The position numbers were made by a program, and so were the translations under genes. From assembly GCA_021823045.1 (NCBI GenBank), contig JAKAPB010000043.1, positions 1 through 9,238 on the forward strand: a stretch of DNA of 9,238 bases. Direction: 5' to 3'. This document shows positions 1 to 5,396 of this stretch, piece after piece (position 1 is the stretch's first letter; the number at the start of each line of letters is the position of its first letter). The notes under the pieces were generated by a model. That model was given only the letters and a program-made list of their open reading frames with translations, searched no databases and was not told the DNA's origin. The stretch comes from Actinomycetes bacterium (GTDB lineage Bacteria; Actinomycetota; Acidimicrobiia; Acidimicrobiales; Acidimicrobiaceae).

Positions 1-24
1 GCCTTGTCTGAGGCAACTCAGATT

Positions 25-182
25 AGCAAGCCAAAGCTAGCAAACTCATCCACCAGTACCGATTCATCGGCACCAGACCAGTTGGTCGTGGTGGCGTGAT
101 GGGAGCGATGCCAGGTAACCCCAACCAAACGGCGGAGCCAGAAGCCCCGTCCGTAAGGGCGGGGAGGTTCACATTTACCTAG
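25..182 (+). pseudogene. Possible C-terminal remnant of an IS605-type TnpB
   Basis: An open frame from base 25 to a TAG at 180-182 encodes a basic, Gly/Pro-rich tail containing PVGRGG and, further on, TAEPEAPSVRAGRF. The second part is read straight through the GC-rich hairpin at 145-164. Coding sequence running into such a hairpin is the arrangement seen where tnpB of IS200/IS605-type elements ends within its right-end guide-RNA region. The frame is closed upstream by TAG at 22-24 and TGA at 9-11, and no RuvC or zinc-finger residues are visible, so at most the last part of a gene is here. A different frame is open from base 1 to a TGA at 97-99, so a frameshift or another gene tail is equally possible. 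The TnpB link rests on the hairpin and the character of the tail, not on a catalytic motif. Confidence 0.35.
145..172 (+). mobile_element. Right-end hairpin of an IS200/IS605-like (tnpB) element
   Basis: CCCCGTCC (145-152) pairs with GGGCGGGG (157-164) across a GTAA loop. This gives eight base pairs including one G-U, followed by AGGTTCAC. A short GC-rich stem with a purine-rich exit just after a tnpB frame is characteristic of IS200/IS605 right ends and of the 3' end of the associated omega RNA. No left end or transposase core is in the window. The stem lies only a few bases from the vapC stop at 175-177 and could also end the leftward vapC transcript, although no T-run follows it in that direction. 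Confidence 0.5.
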
Positions 183-567
183 GTGATACCACTGGTAACC
201 CGGCATCTGCGGCGGCGGAGCAGAGCCGAAGGTCGTAGGCGGCGAAATCTGTAAGGTCCTCTGCGAGCGATAACGCGCTTGCGAGATGGATGGCATCCAG
301 ACTGCGTAGCTTGCATGGGGTCAAGCTTGCAGCCGTCTCGATGATTGCGCGACTAATGGGCACGAGGTCAATTCCTTCTAGGAGTTGCCTAGCGTCAGGG
401 ACCAGTGTCTCATCGACTCGATGGCAAGTGCGGAGCAGTTCCACGATTGCAAGATCACTGCTGACCTTAGGGGTCTCGTACTGTTCGATTAGCCAGTTCG
501 CCAGGGCGGTACTCTCAGGCTCTTCGAACAGCAATTTCACGAGTGCCGACGTGTCGATGTAGATCAT
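175..567 (-). CDS. vapC: VapC-type PIN-domain ribonuclease toxin
   Basis: A 130-residue protein, the usual length for VapC toxins, which are Mg2+-dependent endoribonucleases that cut RNA (often tRNA) when freed from their antitoxin. The PIN acidic residues are in place: Asp5 in the opening MIYIDTSALVK, Glu43 in IVELLR, Asp91 in SLDAIHLASA and Asp112 in AAYDLRL. All four are intact, so the enzyme is probably active. The ATG at 565-567 overlaps the antitoxin TGA (564-566) as ATGA, which indicates one leftward transcript with translational coupling. The gene ends a few bases from the IS605-like hairpin, and the insertion appears not to have damaged it. PIN toxin with Phd-type antitoxin is a common type II pairing. 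The RNA target cannot be predicted from this sequence. Confidence 0.93.
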   Translation of the reverse strand: MIYIDTSALVKLLFEEPESTALANWLIEQYETPKVSSDLAIVELLRTCHRVDETLVPDARQLLEGIDLVPISRAIIETAASLTPCKLRSLDAIHLASALSLAEDLTDFAAYDLRLCSAAADAGLPVVSPR

Positions 568-842
568 GCGAACCGATCGTCACGCAACTCATCCAGCTCC
601 TGAGATGCGGAGTTTGCGGTGCGGGTGACGTGTCTTTGCCTGGGCAACTGCAGCGGACTTTTCGCTGGAATCAAGCGACCCGAGGCGATGAGTCGATCTC
701 GCGAGGTGACGGCGGGAGTGGGCGGTATCACCAGGGCGATCAGTCGTCCGCGTTCAGTAATTTCGATAGTTTCACCTGCCTTCACCTGCTCAAGGTAGCG
801 GCTGGCGTGCTGGCGGAGCTCTCGTATTCCTATCCTGGTCAT
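564..842 (-). CDS. Phd/YefM-family antitoxin (VapB-type partner)
   Basis: About 92 residues beginning MTRIGIRELRQHASRYLEQV, then GETIEITERGRLIALVIP. This is the typical N-terminal half of the Phd/YefM (prevent-host-death) family, which forms a dimeric DNA-binding fold. The rest, rich in Arg, Ser and Asp, is the part expected to bind and inhibit the PIN toxin. I chose the ATG at 842 because the family fold starts there; a TTG at 860 would add only six unrelated residues. It is the first gene of the operon, overlaps vapC by four bases, and its promoter carries a perfect inverted repeat where the complex probably represses its own transcription. Confidence 0.9.
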   Translation of the reverse strand: MTRIGIRELRQHASRYLEQVKAGETIEITERGRLIALVIPPTPAVTSRDRLIASGRLIPAKSPLQLPRQRHVTRTANSASQELDELRDDRFA

Positions 843-850
843 ACCTTGAG

Positions 851-876
851 TGTAGCACAATGAGTGCTACAATATA
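851..876 (-). promoter_or_regulatory. Toxin-antitoxin promoter and palindromic operator
   Basis: TGTAGCAC (851-858) and GTGCTACA (864-871) form a perfect 8-base inverted repeat with a 5-base spacer, 9 bases upstream of the antitoxin ATG. On the minus strand TATATT (876-871) is a good -10 element, which would put the transcription start inside the palindrome. An inverted repeat over the promoter of a type II module is where the antitoxin or toxin-antitoxin complex normally binds. I see no convincing -35 hexamer. Confidence 0.65.
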
Positions 877-1157
877 ATTTCTTCTGCACAGCGTACCTTG
901 GGTGGCCTTTACCGCCCGGTCCACCTCGTAGGCGAGTCGGCCACGCCGTTTCCGTCTTTCGATGCTCCTGTCAATCACTGGTCACGTCGATATCGCGCCG
1001 GTTACGAACCGGTCCACCCAACTTTTCACCCAACAATCGTGTCCGAAACCGTCCCGCCCTGTCCGAGTCTGTCCTGCAGCTCTTGCCAAAACATCCCAGT
1101 AAAAAGCGTAAATGAGACAACCTCGGACAGTATGGCTACGTACTCGGACAACTTTGT
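864..1157. other. Gene-free segment with repeated TGTCCGA heptamers
   Basis: No convincing gene lies between the antitoxin promoter and the tRNA fragment; the reading frames here are short and of skewed composition. The segment holds four exact copies of one heptamer: TGTCCGA at 1040-1046 and 1060-1066, and its complement TCGGACA at 1123-1129 and 1144-1150. A perfect small palindrome, CCGGTT-ACG-AACCGG, lies at 998-1012. Repeated short sites in both orientations beside a tRNA-type attachment core resemble integrase arm sites or excisionase sites. That reading is inference, because no integrase gene is visible. Confidence 0.5.
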
Positions 1158-1204
1158 GCTGGCTTACAACCAGCAGGTCGTCGGTTCGAGCCCGGCAGCG
1201 CCCA
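1158..1204 (+). other. 3' half of tRNA-Val(UAC): probable attachment-site remnant
   Basis: The sequence folds as the distal half of a tRNA. The anticodon stem is GCTGG (1158-1162) with CCAGC (1170-1174), around the loop CTTACAA, giving anticodon TAC (valine). A 5-base variable region is followed by T-stem GTCGG (1180-1184) with CCGGC (1192-1196) around TTCGAGC, then acceptor strand AGCGCCC and discriminator A1204. CTA follows rather than CCA. No 5' acceptor GGGCGCT or D-arm lies upstream, and the sequence before 1158 is unlike a tRNA, so this is not a functional gene. A 3' half beginning exactly at the anticodon stem is the repeat left at the far end of an element that integrated into a tRNA gene. 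The intact copy would lie off the left of the window, with the element to the left of base 1158. Confidence 0.8.
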
Positions 1205-1225
1205 CTAGGGAAGAGCATGTGATGT

Positions 1226-1268
1226 GTGGCTTGAGGATCAGAAGCCACCAGAAAACCCATCGAGGGTT
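1226..1268 (+). terminator. Tandem hairpins after the tRNA fragment
   Basis: Two hairpins follow the tRNA fragment: GTGGCTT (1226-1232) with AAGCCAC (1242-1248), and AACCC (1254-1258) with GGGTT (1264-1268). Their position suggests they once ended the tRNA-Val transcript. Neither is followed by a real T-run, so intrinsic termination is unproven. Confidence 0.35.
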
Positions 1269-2084
1269 CTAAAGTCGAGCCATCCACGGTAGCCTCGAGA
1301 GCGACTTGTGGATCTGATGGGTTCCTTCCACCAAGTACATTTAAGTGCCAAAGAGTCTCCTGGCGATCAACCATCTTTAACTTCCGTGGTGGGCTGCGCT
1401 AGGTTGAGCGTGAACACGCGGGCTCGCGATAACGGAACATACCCATTTAGCGAATTCAGATTTCTCCACTGTTGATCAACCAGATGAGCCAAGAGCCATA
1501 CCGACACAGGGACAAAGTCGTGGCGGTGAGACCCGGATCGCAGGTGGCTACATTTGGGGTAGCGCAGTTGATCACCCGCCACGTAGCCGCGACAACCCTT
1601 GAACCGCATGCGGCCCGAATTCCTCGAGCGAACGACGTATCCGCGCTGAGTGGCTCGGCGGCTAGTCCAGAAGCCGGTATGGGTTTCGCCAAATAAGCAG
1701 TGATGAGGTAAGTGCTTGCGCCGATAAAGGCCTTCGTCGCAACCAGAAGCGTTTCATTTATCATGATCTAAGGACCACTTTTGGGTCTTTAGCTACCCAT
1801 TAGGCATTGATCTAGTTCGATTTGCTTGTAAAAGATGTAGCGGAGGCCTTGGGATTGTCGATAGGTCCATTTGGTACCGGATATCCTGCTCCGCTACTGA
1901 CTGCCTCGGTTTTGGCAGGCAGCGGCAAAGCCGTTGGAGCATTACCTTGATTGTGACCATCTCCCGACACAAGGCATGCGTGAAAAACTGAGAGTCCAAC
2001 TCACCGTGAGTTTGCATAGTAGACGAAGCTCGGTCCTTCAGGGCCCATAGCAACACGAGAAATGCGCGGCTATCTAAATCTGCA
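1269..2084. other. About 800 bases without a recognisable gene
   Basis: The reading frames here (minus strand 1367-1609, 1456-1764 and 1793-2056; plus strand 1472-1696) overlap each other, lack good ribosome binding sites and match no family I recognise. A short inverted repeat, AAGTCG (1272-1277) with CGACTT (1302-1307), is visible. The segment lies just outside a probable attachment site, which fits decayed accessory DNA. I see no terminal repeats, transposase motifs or RNA gene in it. Confidence 0.4.
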
Positions 2085-2462
2085 CTAGCCTTTGGACTTG
2101 TTGAGCTTCACGGCCAGGCGAACGAGAGTTTTAAACGCCTCCTCGTCTATCGTGTCGCCCTCGTGGAAGTCTATGGCGCGCCTTGTATTCCCATCAAGAC
2201 TCGAGTTGAAAAGGCCCGAAAGGTCCTCGAGAGCGGCGCCTTTGGCAAAAGTCATCTTTACGACATTCTTATATGTCTCACCTGTGCAGATCATTCCGTT
2301 GTCGTACCATACCGGAACCCCTCTCCACTTCCACTCCTCGACGACCTCAGGATCGGCCGCCTTCACTAAGGCACGAAGCCTGCTTAGCATCTCGCCGCGC
2401 CAGTCGGCTAATTCCTTTATTCTCTCGTCTATTAGCTCAGACGGAGATCCACCCTTGTTCAT
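2085..2462 (-). CDS. DUF1801 (YdhG/YjhG-like) domain protein
   Basis: A 125-residue soluble protein recognisable as DUF1801. The pattern runs SPSELIDERIKELADWRGE at the N-terminus, then VVEEWKWRGVPVW (about residues 40-52), GETYKNVVKMTFAKGA (61-76), LFNSSLDGNTRRAIDF (84-99) and a C-terminal helix ending in NKSKG. Some relatives are called iron-chaperone-like by structural resemblance to frataxin-type folds, but the biochemical role of this branch is unsettled and I assign none. The start at 2462 is favoured over an upstream in-frame ATG at 2552 because AAAGGA (2476-2471) lies 8 bases upstream and the family's usual N-terminus begins there. It stands alone with no operon partner. Confidence 0.88.
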   Translation of the reverse strand: MNKGGSPSELIDERIKELADWRGEMLSRLRALVKAADPEVVEEWKWRGVPVWYDNGMICTGETYKNVVKMTFAKGAALEDLSGLFNSSLDGNTRRAIDFHEGDTIDEEAFKTLVRLAVKLNKSKG

Positions 2463-2880
2463 GTCAACTGTCCTTTGTGGCCCGATTCTCTGACTCTGAC
2501 CAGTGGGGGTAATGCTAACCACGGCGCTTCCAATTGAGGTTTCGTGCGACATAGATGATTTAAAGGAACGTCGTGATCTCGTTGTTTACACCTTTTTAAA
2601 GCTTGCTCAAGAGAGTAGCTGTAGTGCCTGGCTGACGCACCCTTCTGCCTACGTGAGACCATATCCCAGGCGTAGCGACAACATGAGGGACCAACCGGCT
2701 TTTAGGCCCAACTCAGGAACCGTCTGTTTGGCGGTCTTTGTGGGAAAGAGTGAAAATGGCAGTGCTTCGATGCTCAGGCCCAAGAGAACAGCATTGACTT
2801 TCACTCACTTGGATAAGGCACGATGAGTGAATACCCGAACCAGAAATGGGGACCGTCCGTCGCCGGTAGCGAAGTTGATA
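2463..2880. other. Unassigned intergenic segment
   Basis: No gene can be supported here. The plus-strand frame 2503-2826 (107 codons) has no good ribosome binding site and no recognisable family. One long-range inverted repeat, GAGTGAAA (2748-2755) with TTTCACTC (2799-2806), encloses 43 bases. It could be a weak stem or a fragment of a repeat. Confidence 0.35.
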
Positions 2881-2930
2881 ACCAACACTTGCTAGCTGGC
2901 GGCTATCCGCTCAGCTAGTCGGATGTTGGT
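2881..2930. terminator. Nested inverted repeat (cruciform or terminator-like) downstream of iclR
   Basis: Three successive stems share one axis: ACCAACA (2881-2887) with TGTTGGT (2924-2930), CTAGCTG (2892-2898) with CAGCTAG (2912-2918), and GCGG (2899-2902) with CCGC (2907-2910) around CTAT. Only T2911 and the two short internal loops (CTTG and TCGGA) are unpaired. It lies about 45 bases past the stop of the leftward regulator gene, where a terminator is expected. No T-run follows it on the minus strand, so it would be a U-less stem, or alternatively a small repeat or protein-binding site. Confidence 0.5.
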
Positions 2931-2932
2931 CA

Positions 2933-2972
2933 ATTGCCAATTTCAATTGCAATTTAGATTGCCAACTTCAAT
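2933..2972. repeat. AT-rich direct repeat pair ATTGCCAAYTTCAAT
   Basis: ATTGCCAATTTCAAT (2933-2947) and ATTGCCAACTTCAAT (2958-2972) match at 14 of 15 positions and start 25 bases apart. Between them is the perfect palindrome AATTGCAATT (2945-2954). They lie between the iclR stop (2976-2978) and the nested hairpin. The spacing is not an exact number of helical turns, and the function is unknown. Confidence 0.6.
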
Positions 2973-2975
2973 AAA

Positions 2976-3854
2976 TCAGTCGTTAGGGCGAGCGAGGAGA
3001 ATGTGCTGGCTCTGTATTTCACCATCGTTGTGACCCGCCATTTTTTCGGCCGTGGCCTGCAACTGTTCAATGAAGAACTCGACTTGGTCCTCGGTGAATC
3101 GAGATGACGGACCCGACAGCGATAGCGCTGCAGTGTAGGTTCCGTTTGAAGCGAGGATCGGGACTGCAACGGCGGAAACTCCGTCGTCCCTTTCGGCGTG
3201 GCTTGTCGCCCATCCTCTCTCCTTTATCTCATTCGTCCACTGCTCGAGTTGCGCTAGATGAGAAATACCAAAGGGAGAATCTAGCGCAACCTTTTCGAGA
3301 AGGCCAACCGGCGCGTTGGTGAGTAGTATCTTGGCCGAGGCGCCGGCCCAAAGCGGCAGTTCGTCGCCGACCCGTACTACGTGGCGTAGGCTTTGCGGTC
3401 CAGGAGCTTGGGCGATACAGACCCTTTTGAGACCCTTTCTGACGTATACGTTGGCTGTTTCTCGGCACCTTTGCGCGAGGTCATTGAGTAGCTCTCGGAA
3501 ATCTGGAGGGAATAGCCAGGTGTCGTTGGCTATTCTTGCCCATCGAAGCAGGGCCGGTCCTGGGACATATTGGCCGCCGCCGAGACTCCAAAGAAGTCCC
3601 GCCTGCTCGAGTGTCTGAAGAAGCCTCAACACTGTGGTCTTGGGTAGTCCAGTTTCAGCCGTAGTGTCCTTGATAGTTAGCGTCGTGCGTTCCTCATTTA
3701 AAAGGGCGAGTATATCCAGTGCCCTCCGGACGCTCCGCACACTCGAGGGGTCGACCGAGGATGGTGGCGACTTTTCCGTGTGCTCCATTGGGTTAGACGG
3801 TTCATGTCCATTACCCATCTGCTGTTCTACCTGGCTTTCGGCGGTTTCGCTCAT
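2976..3854 (-). CDS. IclR-family transcriptional regulator
   Basis: A 292-residue protein with the two-domain IclR layout. A winged helix-turn-helix covers about residues 39-100: RSVRRALDIL, then the recognition region TGLPKTTVLRLLQTLEQAG and the wing ending in GQYVPGPAL. The effector-binding domain (about 115-270) carries the family landmarks RVGDELPLWAGASAKILL, ERGWATSHAERDDGVSAVAVPI and ALSLSGPSSRF. The first 38 residues are a polar extension of low complexity. IclR regulators bind small catabolic metabolites, usually as repressors and sometimes as activators, and here the gene is divergent from the dehydrogenase/ThDP-enzyme operon, its likely target. The ATG at 3854 has only a weak ribosome binding site; an ATG 12 codons in is a possible alternative start. 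The effector is unknown. Confidence 0.93.
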   Translation of the reverse strand: MSETAESQVEQQMGNGHEPSNPMEHTEKSPPSSVDPSSVRSVRRALDILALLNEERTTLTIKDTTAETGLPKTTVLRLLQTLEQAGLLWSLGGGQYVPGPALLRWARIANDTWLFPPDFRELLNDLAQRCRETANVYVRKGLKRVCIAQAPGPQSLRHVVRVGDELPLWAGASAKILLTNAPVGLLEKVALDSPFGISHLAQLEQWTNEIKERGWATSHAERDDGVSAVAVPILASNGTYTAALSLSGPSSRFTEDQVEFFIEQLQATAEKMAGHNDGEIQSQHILLARPND

Positions 3855-3860
3855 AGAAGC

Positions 3861-3874
3861 TCATGTTACCATGA
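3861..3874. promoter_or_regulatory. Palindrome just upstream of the iclR start
   Basis: TCATG-TTAC-CATGA is a perfect 5-base inverted repeat with a 4-base spacer, 6 bases from the iclR start codon and therefore in its 5' untranslated region. It could be a second operator or a coincidence; the arms are short. Confidence 0.25.
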
Positions 3875-3894
3875 GGCCATTAGATGGGTGCACT

Positions 3895-3946
3895 GTTCCA
3901 CGGTTTGGACCACAATCTTTTACTTGATAGAAACTTATGGAATCAA
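3895..3946. promoter_or_regulatory. Divergent promoter pair with candidate IclR operator
   Basis: GTTCCA (3895-3900) and TGGACC (3906-3911) form an imperfect palindrome with a 5-base spacer, of the size and style of IclR-type operators. A plausible plus-strand promoter has TTGGAC (3905-3910), 17 bases, then TAGAAA (3928-3933). A plausible minus-strand promoter has TTGATT (3946-3941), 18 bases, then TAAAAG (3922-3917). The palindrome would cover the forward -35 and the start region of iclR, so one bound regulator could control both directions. All promoter elements are imperfect matches. Confidence 0.4.
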
Positions 3947-3955
3947 AACGGACTA

Positions 3956-4252
3956 ATGGTGACCGAATTCACCAACGAATGTGCTACGCTAGTACCGTTA
4001 GGCGGTCGGTTTATTCCATCTGGTAGACCGCAGGGGGTTTTAGAATTGGTGGAGATCAAGAGCACCGTCCCGGTAACGCTGAATGGCACACCGTCTTTGA
4101 CCGGTGACAAATGGCTACTTGAAGCTTCCGGAATTAGCTTTGCGATGGCAGGGGCCTACTGCCCATATGGAGCCGATTGGTCTGCAGTTGAAGATGACGC
4201 TACGAGTGCTGGGGGTTGCCCAACACTCAATGTTTCCAGGATAACGAGATGA
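3956..4252 (+). CDS. Hypothetical protein, first ORF of the catabolic operon (uncertain)
   Basis: A 98-codon frame (the same frame extends to an ATG at 3884) that I do not recognise. The product is mostly short hydrophobic and polar stretches rich in Gly, Thr and Ser, with four cysteines including CPYGADW near residue 70, and no signal peptide or membrane segment. I chose ATG 3956 because it lies downstream of the candidate forward promoter; 3884 would lie upstream of it. Its TGA (4250-4252) overlaps the next ATG as ATGA, the first of three consecutive 4-base overlaps leading into the dehydrogenase, which suggests real translation. Against that, the ribosome binding site is weak and no family is recognisable. 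It may be a leader ORF or chance. Confidence 0.35.
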   Translation: MVTEFTNECATLVPLGGRFIPSGRPQGVLELVEIKSTVPVTLNGTPSLTGDKWLLEASGISFAMAGAYCPYGADWSAVEDDATSAGGCPTLNVSRITR

Positions 4253-4422
4253 CAAAAGCGAGATCTAAAGAAGTATTGATAGTAGATTCTGACCTTGACC
4301 CACAATGCAGCGGTCAGGCGGCCGCGAAGTTTTCCCCTGCACCACTCAAGGCCGTTGGGTCGAACCCTGCCAGAGTCGCCTTTGCGACCTTTAGTACAAC
4401 ATTGAGGGGAATCCTGCCATGA
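4249..4422 (+). CDS. Small 57-codon ORF coupled to the dehydrogenase (uncertain)
   Basis: Encodes 57 residues starting MTKARSKEVLIVDSDLDP; not recognised. AGGA (4238-4241) lies 7 bases before its ATG, a reasonable ribosome binding site. It begins inside the previous ORF's stop (ATGA, 4249-4252) and ends inside the dehydrogenase start (ATGA, 4419-4422). It could be a coupled small protein or a leader peptide that sets translation of the dehydrogenase. The sequence includes the inverted repeat CTGACC (4289-4294) with GGTCAG (4312-4317) and a small hairpin at 4375-4388. Its C-terminal residues, containing AVGSNPARV, resemble a mistranslated tRNA T-arm, which argues for caution. Confidence 0.3.
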   Translation: MTKARSKEVLIVDSDLDPQCSGQAAAKFSPAPLKAVGSNPARVAFATFSTTLRGILP

Positions 4423-5396
4423 GAGCACTACTCCTCGATAGGCCCAATGAAGTCCGAGTTGCAGATTTGCCATCTCCCCAGTGCCTTGACGGCGAGGTTC
4501 TGGTAAAGGTGCTAGGAGTTGGAGTTTGTGGCAGCGACCTAAGCGTCTTCAAAGGTCATCGGCAGGTACCCAGTTATTCCTGGCAGATGGGACATGAAGG
4601 GGTGGGCGAGATCGTGGGCTTAGGAAAGGGTGTCAAGGACCGCGAGGATGGCGAGAGGGTAGTAATTGAACCCAACTGCTGCTGCCTTTCCTGCGCTGTG
4701 TGCTTAAGTGGAGTCACCTCAGGCTGCTTGAACAGGGTGATTGTCGGCATAGCGGCTCCCGGTGTCATCGCTGAATATGTCTCGCTGCCCAGTGCCTTCG
4801 CTTGGAAGGTGCCTTCCTCTCTCAGCATAGAGGAGATGATCTGCCTGGAGCCTCTGACCGTTGCCGCGGCAGCTCTGCGTCGCTCGGGAGCCAAGGATGG
4901 GGACAAGACCCTCGTAATCGGTGAGGGCTCATCTGGGTTGTCGCTAATTAGTCTCCTGCTTTCGAAGGGTTTCGCCGCTTATTTCATTGAACCAAATCCA
5001 GGACGATCTACTCTCGTCACAAGGCTTGGCGCCTTGAGCCACGAGACCGGGGCTAGCTACAACCCGGTCTTTGTATGTTCGGGTACTGCCGATGGTTCAC
5101 TCCAAGCGATATCCCTCGCTGCAGAGGGGGCAACTATTACCCTTGTTGGGCTGTCGACTAGCCCCGTCGAGGTCATCCCCACGGACATAGTTCGGCGGAG
5201 GCTGACGATAGTTGGATCGATGATTTACGATCACCCGACTGACTTTCAAGAGATGCTACGCCACATTCCAGAGGCTATATCGGGGATCGTGGGGGCAAAG
5301 TTCACTTTAGATGACGCACAGATGGCCTTTGAAGCGGCCAGTGGAGTCCCAGGCAAGTCCTGGATTTCCCTTGATGATAAAGGAGTAAATAGTTGA
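4419..5396 (+). CDS. Zinc-dependent medium-chain alcohol/polyol dehydrogenase
   Basis: A 325-residue member of the zinc medium-chain dehydrogenase superfamily (sorbitol/threonine dehydrogenase-like), expected to oxidise a secondary alcohol with NAD(P)+ in the cytosol. Catalytic-zinc residues are visible as Cys37 in GVCGSD, His59-Glu60 in MGHEGVGEIVG, and a Glu in ICLEPLTVA (about residue 143). The structural-zinc lobe has Cys89, Cys92, Cys95 and Cys103 with the standard x2-x2-x7 spacing. The Rossmann motif is VIGEGSSGL (about 165-173), followed by FIEP, whose acidic residue favours NAD over NADP. The protein is somewhat short for the family; the loss appears to lie after the first Rossmann strands (around TRLGALSHETGASYNP). 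GAGGGG (4404-4409) serves the ATG at 9 bases. The TGA overlaps the TTG start of the ThDP gene, so the two are coupled. The substrate is unknown. Confidence 0.9.
   Translation: MRALLLDRPNEVRVADLPSPQCLDGEVLVKVLGVGVCGSDLSVFKGHRQVPSYSWQMGHEGVGEIVGLGKGVKDREDGERVVIEPNCCCLSCAVCLSGVTSGCLNRVIVGIAAPGVIAEYVSLPSAFAWKVPSSLSIEEMICLEPLTVAAAALRRSGAKDGDKTLVIGEGSSGLSLISLLLSKGFAAYFIEPNPGRSTLVTRLGALSHETGASYNPVFVCSGTADGSLQAISLAAEGATITLVGLSTSPVEVIPTDIVRRRLTIVGSMIYDHPTDFQEMLRHIPEAISGIVGAKFTLDDAQMAFEAASGVPGKSWISLDDKGVNS

Noticed and set aside
982..1374. Minus-strand 130-codon frame across the tRNA fragment
   Set aside because: Its RCRARTDDLLV stretch is the antisense translation of the tRNA T-arm and anticodon arm, a common false protein.
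1456..1764. Minus-strand 102-codon frame with a hydrophobic start, a possible membrane protein
   Set aside because: No ribosome binding site or family, and overlapped by another frame (1367-1609) of equal quality; composition does not favour either.
2503..2826. Plus-strand 107-codon frame divergent from the DUF1801 gene
   Set aside because: No ribosome binding site, no recognisable family, and an irregular composition.
4340..4376. tRNA-like T-arm (GGGTCGAACCC) upstream of the dehydrogenase
   Set aside because: The stem does not pair properly in tRNA register and there is no anticodon arm or acceptor; only a short palindrome.
4375..4388. GTCGC-CTTT-GCGAC hairpin followed by CTTT as a terminator
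   Set aside because: The stem is five pairs with no T-run and lies just before the dehydrogenase start, where termination would make little sense.
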